From NCBI GenBank assembly GCA_022791455.1, contig JAAVZC010000001.1, positions 186,001-250,000 of the forward strand: a stretch of 64,000 nucleotides of DNA. The letters run 5' to 3'. Every line of letters begins with the position of its first letter. Positions within the stretch are counted from its first letter, which is position 1. The notes under the pieces are model-generated. The model saw only the letters and a program-made list of their open reading frames with translations, did no database searches and had not been told where the DNA came from. Position numbers and translations under genes: made by a program. Source of the DNA: Eggerthellaceae bacterium (lineage in GTDB: Bacteria; Actinomycetota; Coriobacteriia; Coriobacteriales; Eggerthellaceae). Positions 24,044 through 33,108 of the stretch are shown in pieces.

Positions 24044-24706
24044 TTACTCGTTGCCCTTCCATTCCGCTTTGCGCAGGATGTAGGCGAAGCTGGGCTTGTT
24101 GCCCACGTCCGGCAGATGGTGCACATCCGCCTCGGTGTAGGGCTCCGCCAGCTCGCCCAGGGTGGTGAAGGTGGAGAGCACTGCGTCGTAGCCGGTATCG
24201 CCTTCCAGGGAAACGCGGCCGGCGCCCTTGAAGCTGTCCAGACCCTCGTCCAGATCGCCGAAGAAGCGGGCGCGGGCGCCGCACTGGGCCACGCACTGGG
24301 GCAGCGCGCCCTGTGCGGTCTGCTGCTCGCAGAGGGTGCACTTCTCCACCACGCGCTCCTCCTCGTTCAGGTAGCGCACGCCATACGGACAGGCCATGGC
24401 GCAGAACTGGCAGCCGATGCACTTCTCCTTGTCGATCTGGATGGTGCCGTCGGCAATCTTGTGGCTGGCCTCGGTGGGGCACACCTCAACGCAGGCGGGC
24501 TCTTGGCAATGCTGGCACTGCACCGGCAGGAAGTACATGTCCACCTGCTCCCAGCTGGACTTATTGGCGCGGTCGTAGGGGCCGATGCGCAGCACCTTGT
24601 TCCAGAAGCTGCCAATCTCCACGCCGTTCACCACTTTGCAGGCAACGACGCAACCCAGGCACCCAACGCAGCGGTTGAGGTCGGTGACGATAGAATACTG
24701 GGTCAT
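24044..24706 (-). CDS. DmsB-like 4Fe-4S partner of the 24710 molybdoenzyme
   Basis: A 220-aa ferredoxin without signal. Groups CVGCLGCVVAC (~13), CQHCQEPACVEVC (~65), CIGCQFCAMAC (~96) and CTLC...CVAQC (~122-146) predict four [4Fe-4S] clusters. A 25-residue insert near 160-185 (SFKGAGRVSLEGDTGYDAVL) is absent from the ferredoxins of modules 1-3. It lies 3 bp after the catalytic gene and no NrfD gene follows, so the pair must receive electrons from a membrane partner encoded elsewhere or from a soluble donor. Confidence 0.9.
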   Translation of the reverse strand: MTQYSIVTDLNRCVGCLGCVVACKVVNGVEIGSFWNKVLRIGPYDRANKSSWEQVDMYFLPVQCQHCQEPACVEVCPTEASHKIADGTIQIDKEKCIGCQFCAMACPYGVRYLNEEERVVEKCTLCEQQTAQGALPQCVAQCGARARFFGDLDEGLDSFKGAGRVSLEGDTGYDAVLSTFTTLGELAEPYTEADVHHLPDVGNKPSFAYILRKAEWKGNE

Positions 24707-24709
24707 GGT

Positions 24710-27625
24710 TTACTCCTTTTCCCCATAGACGAGCTGGGCCCATTCCTTCAGGCGCGGGTCGCTCGCGTCGTGGATAATCTCGGTACCGTCGATGCCGCAG
24801 GGCACGGGGTTGCCGAAGGGCGAGTTCTCGGGGGTGGCCTTGTAGATCTTCACCGGGTAGGCGCGCAGGTAGGTGGTGGCGCTGTGGCGGTCGCGCACAT
24901 CGCGGTACACCAGGCAGTTCACGCCGGAGAGCTCGAAGCCGTGGCCGCGCTGGTTCAGCTCCGGGTACCACCACTGGTGCTCGCAGTTGATCACGCCCGG
25001 CTCGATGCCGGCATAGATGTCCGCCACCTGGCGAATCTTGCCGTTCTCGTTCTCGATCCACACCCAGTCGCCCTGCTCGATGCCGTATTCCTTCGCATCG
25101 TCGGGGTGAATCTCCACGCGGGGCACCGGCCATTGCTCGCGGCACCAGGGCAGCTGCCGGTGCTCGCTGTGGAAGTAAACCGGGATGCGGCGGCCGGTGT
25201 TGCAAATGAACGGCAGCTCCTCGGCAAGCTCCGGGCTCTTCTCGCGGCCCAGCGGCGCGGCGAAGTAGTTGGGCAGAATGTCGCTCTCGTCGGGGAAGAA
25301 GGTCTCCATGGTGGTGTTCCACAGCTCCATCTTTCCCGTGGGGGTCTGCATGCCCGGCAGTCCGTCGGGGCGCAGCATGCCCAGCTCGTAGCGGCGGTAC
25401 AGGCCCCAGGTGCCGCCGGCTTCCAGCCAGCCGTCCGGATCGCCTTCCAGGGACTTCATCGTCATTGTCTTGCAGTCCCACCAGCCGTTCTTCTGGAATT
25501 CATCAGCCAGTTCGTCCCAGGTCTTGCCGGAGGCCTTGACGAACCAGTCGCAGTACTCCTGTTCGGTGGGCCAGGGGTTTTCCGGATCGGCGGAGAAGGG
25601 CACGCCCATCGCCTCGTAGAGCTTGATGTTGAAGATGGGGTCGTACTCCACTTCGCCGGGGCGCTCGACGCACTGCACGTTCAGGCCCATGGCGCCGGAC
25701 GATCCCTGGGAGGGACGGGTGCCGTTGGCCTCGAGCCAGTGGGCGCAGGGGGTGACGATGTCCGCCACGTCGACCAGGGGCGTGTGCCAGAAGTCCTGGA
25801 CCGCCAGGAAGTCGAGAGAGGCAAGCGAATCGTAGTTGAACAGGGAGTTCGCCATGTTCATGAAGTCGCCGGACTGGGCGATACCGCCGCGGATGGGGTA
25901 GGGGTCGGAGGTGACGATCTGCTCGTAGCAGGCGTTCGCGTCGGCCCAGTACTGCCACCAGTGCATGACGGGGAAGTCCTCAATGCCGGAAAGCTTGGCC
26001 AGGGTGGCCTCGTCCAGCGGCTCGGTGCCGCCCATGTTCATGTTGCCGCCGAAGTTCACCTGCGGGCCCGTCAAGAACGACGTGGTGCCGCCGCGGTTGC
26101 CGGCCGGGGTGTCCCAGTTGCCGGTGATGCCCACCAGGCAGTCCAGCGCGCGGGAGTTCTGGATGGCGTTGCAGCCGTGCTCGATGGCCAGCATGTAGCC
26201 GATGCCGCCGTTGCCGTAGCCGCTATCGGGATCGATGCGGGTGGCGTACGTGACAGCGGCCTTCTCGATTTCCTCGGCAGAAATTCCGGTGATGGCAGAA
26301 GCCTTAGCGGGCTCGTACTCGGCGCAGCGGGCGCGGAAGTGCTCCCAAACGGGGCTGACCTGATGCGTGGAGCCGTCCTTCAGCGTCACCTCGTAGGTGC
26401 CGTCGAGGGCGGGATCAATCTCGACGGCAAAGCCGTCTTCCTGGCCGAAGCCGGACTGATTGGGCAGGAAGCCCTGCGACACGCCCGGGAAAATACCCTT
26501 CTGCTCGGGCACCTTGCCGTCGAGCTTCATCTCCCACGTCTGGCCTTCCCAGGTGCCGGTTTGGGCATCGTAGAAGGTGATGCGGTCGCCCAGCTTGTCC
26601 CAGCACATCATGCGGAAGGGGCTGCCGTCTTCCTTGAGGTCGGATTCCTTCAGAAGGCGCGTCTGCGTCTGGAAGGTGCCGGCCTGGAATTTCGCGCCGA
26701 AGGGGCCGGGGGTGGGCTCCATGTCTTCCACTACCAGGAAGGGGGCGTCGGTCCACTTCTTCACGAAGGGGACGTCGTAGAGGTCACGTTCGATGATGAC
26801 GTTCATCCAGGCGAGGGCCAGGGCAGCGTCGGTCTGGGGATAGAGGTTCTGCCAGATGGTAGACTCGCGGCCCAGGTTGGTGAGGCGCGGGTCCACGGTG
26901 ATGAACTCATCGGCGTTCTTGGCAGCGTCGACGGTCATGCGGCAGGAGTCGTCGTAGTTGGACATCTCGGTGGAGCCGCCCCAGCGCACCATCACGCGCG
27001 GCTGGTCGACGGTGGCCTGCCAGCTGAAGGCGTAGGCGCTGTTCATCAGCGTGGCGAAGTGGCGCGGGCCCTTGCACACCTGGTAGGGGGTCAGGCGGTT
27101 GGGGCTCCTGAACAGAACCGGGAACACGCCGTAGGCCGCCATGCACCAGCAGCGGGAGGTGCCGGACATCATCATGATGGTGGGACCGTCGTACTTGTCG
27201 ATGAGCTCCTGATACTTCTGGGCCATGGTCTTGTAGGCCTCGTCCCAGCTGATGCGCTGCCACTCCGGCTGAGAAGCGTCCTTGGCGTTGACACGCTTCA
27301 TGGGGTGCAGGATGCGGTCGGGATGATAGGCCGCCTGGATGGACGACTGGGACTTGGCGCAGCAGTTGCCGCCGGACGCAAGGCAGCTGGTGTCGCCTTC
27401 CACCTTCACGGCGCGGCCGTTTTCCACGGTCACCCACACGCCGCATTCCATTTTGCCGCAGCCGCGGCAGCAGGTGCGCACGCGCTTGATGCCGCCCTGT
27501 CCGGTTGCCGTTTCGTCTGCGACGGCCAATCCGGCGCCCCCGATGCTTCCGGCCACGGCAGTAGCTGCCACGGTGGCCGCCGAAAGCTTCATGAACGAGC
27601 GACGAGTCAGAAATGCTCTCTTCAT
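24710..27625 (-). CDS. Large Tat-exported molybdoenzyme, catechol-dehydroxylase-like candidate
   Basis: ATG 27625 follows GAGGAGG; the frame upstream is not coding. The 971-aa product has a Tat-like leader (LTRRSFMKLSAATVAATAVA), the cluster motif CCRGCGKMEC with a distal CC in GGNCCAKS, and QPEWQRISWDEAYKTMAQKY. Length near 1000 aa, no NrfD in the operon and the C-terminal HQWWYPELNQRGHGFELSG block suggest the branch holding acetylene hydratase and the catechol dehydroxylases of Eggerthella and Gordonibacter, rather than DmsA. The Mo-ligand region (GGSTEMSNYDDSC) lacks the DmsA pattern. A divergent LysR gene supports substrate induction. Substrate assignment is inference. Confidence 0.85.
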   Translation of the reverse strand: MKRAFLTRRSFMKLSAATVAATAVAGSIGGAGLAVADETATGQGGIKRVRTCCRGCGKMECGVWVTVENGRAVKVEGDTSCLASGGNCCAKSQSSIQAAYHPDRILHPMKRVNAKDASQPEWQRISWDEAYKTMAQKYQELIDKYDGPTIMMMSGTSRCWCMAAYGVFPVLFRSPNRLTPYQVCKGPRHFATLMNSAYAFSWQATVDQPRVMVRWGGSTEMSNYDDSCRMTVDAAKNADEFITVDPRLTNLGRESTIWQNLYPQTDAALALAWMNVIIERDLYDVPFVKKWTDAPFLVVEDMEPTPGPFGAKFQAGTFQTQTRLLKESDLKEDGSPFRMMCWDKLGDRITFYDAQTGTWEGQTWEMKLDGKVPEQKGIFPGVSQGFLPNQSGFGQEDGFAVEIDPALDGTYEVTLKDGSTHQVSPVWEHFRARCAEYEPAKASAITGISAEEIEKAAVTYATRIDPDSGYGNGGIGYMLAIEHGCNAIQNSRALDCLVGITGNWDTPAGNRGGTTSFLTGPQVNFGGNMNMGGTEPLDEATLAKLSGIEDFPVMHWWQYWADANACYEQIVTSDPYPIRGGIAQSGDFMNMANSLFNYDSLASLDFLAVQDFWHTPLVDVADIVTPCAHWLEANGTRPSQGSSGAMGLNVQCVERPGEVEYDPIFNIKLYEAMGVPFSADPENPWPTEQEYCDWFVKASGKTWDELADEFQKNGWWDCKTMTMKSLEGDPDGWLEAGGTWGLYRRYELGMLRPDGLPGMQTPTGKMELWNTTMETFFPDESDILPNYFAAPLGREKSPELAEELPFICNTGRRIPVYFHSEHRQLPWCREQWPVPRVEIHPDDAKEYGIEQGDWVWIENENGKIRQVADIYAGIEPGVINCEHQWWYPELNQRGHGFELSGVNCLVYRDVRDRHSATTYLRAYPVKIYKATPENSPFGNPVPCGIDGTEIIHDASDPRLKEWAQLVYGEKE

Positions 27626-27757
27626 TGTGCCTCCTCTTTCTCTCTCTGCTCCCAATTTCGGGATCGAGGCACATCCTACGGGGCGCTGAAAGGGTGTCGC
27701 GCGGCGAAAACCCGGGGGCCGATTCCCTCTGGAGCGCTGATTCCGTTTCGGATACCC

Positions 27758-27774
27758 GATTCTGATTTCGAATC
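27758..27774. promoter_or_regulatory. LysR operator candidate between divergent genes
   Basis: GATTC (27758-27762) and GAATC (27770-27774) with 7 nt between, in the 224-bp region separating the molybdoenzyme and LysR genes. GATTCC is repeated nearby at 27721 and 27739. Confidence 0.45.
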
Positions 27775-27825
27775 CAAAGGGCGCGCTTGTTGGCTTGTCG
27801 GAACCGGGCGATTTAGCGGCTGGGC

Positions 27826-27831
27826 TATAAT
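27826..27831 (+). promoter_or_regulatory. -10 box of the divergent LysR gene
   Basis: TATAAT 18 bp before the ATG, followed by the RBS GAAGGGGG. No convincing -35 box is visible, as expected for a regulated promoter. Confidence 0.55.
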
Positions 27832-27849
27832 GGAAGAAGGGGGTGGCCA

Positions 27850-28788
27850 ATGCACATCGAATACTACGGCGAGTTTTTGGTACTGGCGGAAGAGCTGAAT
27901 TTCCATGCCGCCGCTGAACGGCTGCACGTGTCCCAGTCGGCGCTGAGCAAGCACATTGCCGAGCTGGAGAAGCATCATCGTATCCAGCTGTTCGACCGGG
28001 GCCGCACGTCGGTAAAGCTGACGGCGAAGGGGGCCGTGTTTCTGGAGCAGGCCGCCGACCTGTATTCCCGCTATGAAGAGCTGACGAACCTGTTCGCCCA
28101 GATGGAGGACGAGGAAAAGCCGTTGACGGTAGCGGGCATCCTGGACAACCCGCTAGATTTCCCGCTGGTTTCGCGAACGTTCGAATACTGCAAGGAAAAG
28201 GGAGTGGGGCGCCTGCCCATCTTCATCCCCTGTGAATCCACGGTGGTGGAGGACAACATTGAAATGGTGCGAAGCGGCGAGGCGGACTGCGTTGTCCTGT
28301 ACGCCACCGATGAACTGCTCGAGCATATTCCCGACAGCGATCAGCTGACGTTGGAGGAAATCTACCGGGTTCCGCTGGACGCCATTGTGCGGCGGGACAA
28401 CCCGTTGGCGGCGCGGCAGTCCATCACGCTGGACGACCTGGAGGGGCGCACCATCATCCGCCTGGTGGGGCCGCGGTTCACCAGCGGCTGGTCGCAGTTG
28501 GAAAAGCAGTTGGCGAAGGCGGGGGTGTCGGTTTCCACCAAGCTGGTGCCGGCCGCTTCGGCCTACGAGTACATCACGGGCGACCCGGACACCGCCATTC
28601 TGCTGGCGCAGCGCACTCCCTCCTTCGGCGTGCCCATGCAGAATGCCGAAGCGGTGCGGGTGCCGCTGGAAGACGACCGATTGCTGCTGACCCTGGGAGT
28701 GTTCTCGCCGGCGAAGGGAGCTTCGCCCATGATTGCGCCCTTCGTGGAGAGCCTGCGGCAATCCTTTAAGGACGGCTACGGCGGCTAG
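27850..28788 (+). CDS. LysR-family regulator divergent from the 24710 molybdoenzyme
   Basis: A 312-aa LysR protein. N-terminal HTH: YYGEFLVLAEELNFHAAAER, then LHVSQSALSKHIAELEKHH. The effector domain follows, with the usual central-strand pattern (IYRVPLDAIVRRDNPLAARQ). The 224-bp gap to the divergent catalytic gene holds a TATAAT box and an inverted repeat. Standard LysR logic predicts activation of the facing gene by its substrate. The domain differs clearly from the two other LysR proteins here, consistent with a different ligand. Confidence 0.9.
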   Translation: MHIEYYGEFLVLAEELNFHAAAERLHVSQSALSKHIAELEKHHRIQLFDRGRTSVKLTAKGAVFLEQAADLYSRYEELTNLFAQMEDEEKPLTVAGILDNPLDFPLVSRTFEYCKEKGVGRLPIFIPCESTVVEDNIEMVRSGEADCVVLYATDELLEHIPDSDQLTLEEIYRVPLDAIVRRDNPLAARQSITLDDLEGRTIIRLVGPRFTSGWSQLEKQLAKAGVSVSTKLVPAASAYEYITGDPDTAILLAQRTPSFGVPMQNAEAVRVPLEDDRLLLTLGVFSPAKGASPMIAPFVESLRQSFKDGYGG

Positions 28789-28976
28789 GGCTTTCGTGTT
28801 GCCGGGAAGACGCCCGGCCTTCCGCAACCTGCTTCGCCTTTGACCACGGCCTTTGCGCGGAATTCCGCCGCCTGGGTGGGTTTTGGACGGTTCTCCATTA
28901 AGATGCAACCGGATTCGCTTCCGCTGTCCTTTGGGCGGCAGGGGCGAACGCAGCTCCTTCGAGGAAAGGTCGCATC

Positions 28977-29426
28977 GTGGATAAGCTTCGCCACCGCGAA
29001 TACATCGGATTTCAGGTGTACATGGCGCAGAAGGCGCTCGCGCGCAGCCTCGACCTTACCCTTGCCCCCTTCGGCCTCACCAGCGGGCAGTGGAACATCA
29101 TGAACCAGCTGGAAGAGAATGGTGCCATGTCGCAGCGCGAGCTGGCCGATTACGTGCGCAAAGAGCCGGCCACGGTGGCGCGCATGCTAGATCGTCTGGT
29201 CAGCCGCGGATTAGTGAAGCGCACCGCCAGCCCCCACGACCGTCGCGCCAACATCATCGAGAACACGCCGGAGGCCACTGCGCTTCTGCAGGAGATCGAC
29301 CCGGTGGTCTCGGCCCGCTCCGATCAATTGGCGGCCGGCATTTCCGACGCCGACCTGGCGGTCTTCTTCGACGTGCTGCAGCAGGTGCGGAAAAACGCTC
29401 AGGCCACGACGGGCCCGGAGGCCTAA
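28977..29426 (+). CDS. MarR-family regulator upstream of the 29592-36695 operon
   Basis: A 149-aa protein from GTG 28977, preceded by GAGGAAAGG. wHTH: LTSGQWNIMNQLEENGAMSQ, RELADYVRKEPATVARMLDR, LVSRGLVKRTASPHDRRANI. MarR dimers bind palindromes in promoters and release them on ligand binding or oxidation. It is separated from the large operon by a terminator and by two operator-like palindromes at 29492-29541, so it is the natural candidate regulator of that operon. Confidence 0.9.
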   Translation: MDKLRHREYIGFQVYMAQKALARSLDLTLAPFGLTSGQWNIMNQLEENGAMSQRELADYVRKEPATVARMLDRLVSRGLVKRTASPHDRRANIIENTPEATALLQEIDPVVSARSDQLAAGISDADLAVFFDVLQQVRKNAQATTGPEA

Positions 29427-29463
29427 GGGCCGCTCCTTTCTCTATCCTCAAAATTGAATAATT

Positions 29464-29488
29464 CAAGAGCTCCTTTCGCTCTTGTTTC
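29464..29488 (+). terminator. Terminator of the MarR gene
   Basis: CAAGAGC (29464-29470) and GCTCTTG (29478-29484) form a perfect 7-bp stem followed by TTTCC, 38 bp after the MarR stop. Confidence 0.6.
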
Positions 29489-29491
29489 CTA

Positions 29492-29541
29492 ATTGTTGCC
29501 TATGCTACTATTGCCGTCGTAATAGTTGCATAGCTAACAAT
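29492..29541. promoter_or_regulatory. Twin operator-like inverted repeat before the molybdoenzyme operon
   Basis: The 21-nt segment 29492-29512 (ATTGTTGCCTATGCTACTATT without its final T is 20 nt) recurs inverted at 29521-29541 with 18 of 21 matches, separated by 8 nt. An AGCATGCT palindrome follows at 29543-29550. The block lies 50-100 bp before the start codon and overlaps the probable promoter (TTGCCG and TAACAA). It is suited to binding two MarR dimers. Confidence 0.65.
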
Positions 29542-29591
29542 AAGCATGCTAAGCAACTAGCAAGGAAGAGGAAATGAGGAGGAAAGAGAGG

Positions 29592-32528
29592 ATGAGGAGC
29601 ATGTCTTTGAAGCTTAACCGCCGCGACTTCCTGAAAGCCAGCGCTGTGGCCTCGGCTTCGGCTTTGGTGCTGGGAAGCGCCGAGGCGGCCTTCGCCGATG
29701 ACCCGGCGGGGGAGGCCCCGGCCGCATCTGGCGACGTCAAGGTCATCCCCAGCGCCTGCCGTCAGTGCTACGGCCGCTGCGCGCTGCTGGGCACCGTTGA
29801 AGACGGCCGCCTGACCAAGATCGAGGGCAACCCGGACCTGTTCAGCGAGGGAACGCTGTGCGGCCGCGCCTTCGCCATTCCGCAGGAGCTGTACAACCCC
29901 ACCCGCATTCGCTACCCGCAGAAGCGCGTGGGCGAGAAGGGCTCGGGCCAATGGAAGCGCATCACCTGGGAAGAGGCCTACCAAGAGGCCGCCGACCGCT
30001 TTACCGAGATTGGCGAGAAGTACGGCTGGCACACCATTGCCCACCAGTACGGCACCGGCCGCGACATGTTGCAGTTCCAGGCCATCAACAAGCTGTGGCT
30101 GGAGCTGGGCTCCACCGCCACCTTCGGCGTGGGCAACCTGTGCTGGGTAGGCAGCTACTTCACCAGCCAGCGCCTGTACGGCGACGAGACCCAGTACACC
30201 GGCTGGGATGGCAACAACACCGACTGCATTCTTATCTGGTGCCGTCAGGAGCGCAGCCGCGGCTACTACGACTGGCTGACCGTGAAACGGGCCCAGGAGC
30301 GCGGCGCGCAGGTCATCTGCGTCGACCCCCGCTTCACCTGCACCGCTTCTAAGGCGGACCAGTGGCTGCCCATTCGGCCCGGTTCCGACATGGCGCTGGT
30401 GCTGGCGTTCATCAACGAGATCATGCATTCCGAGAAATGTGCCACCGATTTCGCCCGCTACTGGACCAATGCGCCGTTCTTCATCGACGAGAAGGACGCC
30501 GAGGGCAACGGCACCGGCTACCAGCTGCGCCAGTCCTACATGATGGAGGGCGGCAACGAAGAGCTGTACCCGGCCTGGGACGAAGCGCACGACCAGCTGA
30601 TCTACTGGTCCGGCGACTGGCAGAACAGCGCCGGCGTGGGCGGGCCGAAGGCCTTCCAGTGGCTGGACGCGGACGGCAACATTGTGGCCGACGCGGTGCC
30701 GGCGCTCACCACCCCCGACGGCAAGGGCCGCGAGATCATGGGCAAGACCTACCGCACCGCGTGGGATCTGCTGCTGGAGCACGTGACCCCCTGGACCATC
30801 GAGCGCGCCGCCGAGTTCTGCGAACTGGAGCCGGAGCGCATCAAGAAGGCCATCGACACCTACATTGCCGCCAGCCCCCATGCCTGCTTCACCCGCGGCC
30901 AGAAGGTGGAGTTCTCCATCAACACCTCGGGCATTTCCCAGGCCATGACCATCATGATGGCGCTGGCGGGCAACTTCGACACCGTAGGCGGCCAGAACAT
31001 CGGCCGCGAGCCCGCGACTGGCTACGACTCCTTCATGTTCGACGTGGTGCCCAACCGCGAGGGCCGCATGGGCCAGCGCCGCAAGGAAACCGCCATGAAC
31101 ATCAAGAAGTTGTCCGTGTGCCAGAACACCGGCTACCAGAACATCCTGCAGGCGGACGACGCCACCGGCGAGCTGCGCGAAGTGGTGCAGAACTCCGGCG
31201 GCCAGGTGATCTACGGCCAGCAGGGCGGCTTCGGCGCCGTGACCACCAAGGCCATGGCCCAGGGCGACCCCTTCCAGATTTACGGCTACTGGCAGCAGAC
31301 CTCTGAGCCCATTCTGTCCATCGAGGGCGGCAAGGAGATCATCGAGGGCTTCAAGAACCTGGACTTCTTCGTGAACGTGGACATCTTCATGACGCCTTCC
31401 GGCGAGCTGGCGGACATCATTTTGCCGGCGGCGCACCCCAACGAAGTGGACCGCGTGGAGTGGGCCCACTCCGGCCACGGCTATCCCACCAGCCACACCT
31501 ACCTCATCCGTCAGCCCTTCCACGCGCCGCTGGGCGAGGCGAAGGACGACATGGACATCTGCTTCGAGTTCGCGAAGTACATGGATGTGGACATGTACTG
31601 GAAGGACAAGTACGAGTTCTTCGATTACATGGTGAAGGGCCCCGAGACGCTGCCGCCGCAGCTGTCCTGCGAGAGCTTCGAGGACTTCCGCAACCGCATT
31701 TCCGTGACCGGCGTGCAGATGCGCGACGTGAAGGACGCGCCGAAGTACGAGACCGGCTTCATGCGCAAGACCAGCGACTTCCGCCCCGGCTTCAACACCA
31801 TGTACCGCGGCAACAAGATGGGCAGCGTCTACCGCTTCCCCGGCACCACCACCCCCGACGGCAAGGTGATTCCGGCCCATCCGCAGAGCGACAACGGCAA
31901 GATGGAGCTGTGGAGCGAGGACCTGCTGCTGTATGGCAACGGACCTCTGCCCATGTACATCGAGCCGCCCATCACCAAGGTGTCCCGCACCGACCTTCTG
32001 GAGGAGTACCCCTTCACTCTTATCACCGGCGGCCGCAGCCACGCCTTCTTCCACACCGAGTACCGCAACTCCCCGTGGATGCGCGAGGTGCACATGTTCC
32101 CGACCATGGACATCAACCCGGAGACGGCGGCGAAGCTGGGCATCGAGCAGGACGATTGGTGCTGGATTGAGACCTATGTGGACCGCATTCGCCAGCGGGC
32201 GAACCTCACCAACGCCATCAAGCCGGACACCATTCACGTGGAGCACGACTGGTGGTTCCCGGAGCGCGCCGCCACCGACGATTTGCACGGAGCGCTGGAC
32301 GCCAACTGCAACATCTTGTTCGAGAACAACGGCCCCTACGACCCCGCGGTGGGCACCGACAACTTCGGCGGTTTGTGCAAGGTGTACAAAGCGGAAGAGG
32401 GGGCGCCGGACAACATTTGCATGACCAGCGAGGACCTGCGCGTGTTCCTGCCGCTCACCCGCGAGCAGCTGGCACAGGACACCCAGGAAAACGGCGTGAC
32501 CACCGTTGAGACTTGGAAGGAGGCGTAA
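29592..32528 (+). CDS. Large Tat-exported molybdopterin oxidoreductase of the TorD/NapGH operon
   Basis: Three ATG codons are in frame (29574, 29592, 29601); AGGAGG nine bases before 29592 supports that start. The 978-aa product has a Tat signal (LNRRDFLKASAVASASALVL), the cluster motif CRQCYGRCALLG with distal GTLCGRA, and SGQWKRITWEEAYQEAADRF. The C-terminal half contains HVEHDWWFPERAATDDLHGA, as in long enzymes near acetylene hydratase, catechol dehydroxylase and thiosulfate/polysulfide reductase. The Mo-ligand region WCRQERSRGYYD is unlike DmsA. It is followed by DmsB, DmsC, TorD, NapG and NapH genes, an unusually complete set. It is a terminal reductase of unknown acceptor. Confidence 0.9.
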   Translation: MRSMSLKLNRRDFLKASAVASASALVLGSAEAAFADDPAGEAPAASGDVKVIPSACRQCYGRCALLGTVEDGRLTKIEGNPDLFSEGTLCGRAFAIPQELYNPTRIRYPQKRVGEKGSGQWKRITWEEAYQEAADRFTEIGEKYGWHTIAHQYGTGRDMLQFQAINKLWLELGSTATFGVGNLCWVGSYFTSQRLYGDETQYTGWDGNNTDCILIWCRQERSRGYYDWLTVKRAQERGAQVICVDPRFTCTASKADQWLPIRPGSDMALVLAFINEIMHSEKCATDFARYWTNAPFFIDEKDAEGNGTGYQLRQSYMMEGGNEELYPAWDEAHDQLIYWSGDWQNSAGVGGPKAFQWLDADGNIVADAVPALTTPDGKGREIMGKTYRTAWDLLLEHVTPWTIERAAEFCELEPERIKKAIDTYIAASPHACFTRGQKVEFSINTSGISQAMTIMMALAGNFDTVGGQNIGREPATGYDSFMFDVVPNREGRMGQRRKETAMNIKKLSVCQNTGYQNILQADDATGELREVVQNSGGQVIYGQQGGFGAVTTKAMAQGDPFQIYGYWQQTSEPILSIEGGKEIIEGFKNLDFFVNVDIFMTPSGELADIILPAAHPNEVDRVEWAHSGHGYPTSHTYLIRQPFHAPLGEAKDDMDICFEFAKYMDVDMYWKDKYEFFDYMVKGPETLPPQLSCESFEDFRNRISVTGVQMRDVKDAPKYETGFMRKTSDFRPGFNTMYRGNKMGSVYRFPGTTTPDGKVIPAHPQSDNGKMELWSEDLLLYGNGPLPMYIEPPITKVSRTDLLEEYPFTLITGGRSHAFFHTEYRNSPWMREVHMFPTMDINPETAAKLGIEQDDWCWIETYVDRIRQRANLTNAIKPDTIHVEHDWWFPERAATDDLHGALDANCNILFENNGPYDPAVGTDNFGGLCKVYKAEEGAPDNICMTSEDLRVFLPLTREQLAQDTQENGVTTVETWKEA

Positions 32529-32532
32529 GGCC

Positions 32533-33105
32533 ATGACCCGCTACACTATGGCGATTGACCTGGACAGCTGCATCGGGTGCCATTCCTGTGCCGTTGTCTG
32601 CAAGCAAGAGAACAACGTAGGTTTGGGCACCTTCTACAGCAAGGTGCTGACCATTGGCCCCTCCGGAAACTACCCCGATCTTGAGATGTACTACCTGCCG
32701 GTGGCCTGCCAGCATTGCGAGAACCCCCAGTGCGTTTCCGTGTGCCCCACCGGCGCCAGCTACAAGCGCGAGGACGGCATTGTGCTGGTGGACCACTCCA
32801 AGTGCGTCGGCTGCCAGTACTGCGTGATGGCCTGCCCCTACGGCGTGCGCACCTACGACACCGGCAAGGACAAGGGAGCCATCGAGAAGTGCACCCTGTG
32901 CGCGCACTTGGTGGACAACGGCCAGAAGCCGGCGTGCGTGCGCCACTGCCCCGGTCAGGCCCGCCTGTTCGGCGATCTGGACGACCCGAATTCGGACGTG
33001 TCCAAGATGATCGCCGCGAAGAAGACCCACAAGCTGATCGATGTGGGCAATGCGCCGTCGGTCACCTTCGGTCTGGACAAATGCGAATGGAAGGGTGGTG
33101 AGTAA
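32533..33105 (+). CDS. DmsB-like 4Fe-4S subunit of the large plus-strand operon
   Basis: ATG 32533 follows AAGGAGG; the longer frame overlaps the upstream gene. The 190-aa product has groups CIGCHSCAVVC (~12), CQHCENPQCVSVC (~61), CVGCQYCVMAC (~92) and CTLC...CVRHC (~118-142), that is four [4Fe-4S] clusters. It shares the start MTRYTMAIDLDSCIGCHSC with module ferredoxins. It links the DmsC-like membrane subunit to the catalytic subunit. Confidence 0.92.
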   Translation: MTRYTMAIDLDSCIGCHSCAVVCKQENNVGLGTFYSKVLTIGPSGNYPDLEMYYLPVACQHCENPQCVSVCPTGASYKREDGIVLVDHSKCVGCQYCVMACPYGVRTYDTGKDKGAIEKCTLCAHLVDNGQKPACVRHCPGQARLFGDLDDPNSDVSKMIAAKKTHKLIDVGNAPSVTFGLDKCEWKGGE

Positions 33106-33108
33106 CCC

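Noticed and set aside
24116-27898. 1260-codon open frame on the plus strand
   Set aside because: It is an antisense shadow of the ferredoxin and molybdoenzyme genes, created by high GC in third codon positions. Composition is Val/Gly/Ala/His-rich and there is no RBS.
29508-32534. 1008-codon open frame on the minus strand
   Set aside because: Antisense of the 29592 molybdoenzyme, with no domain pattern and no start signal.
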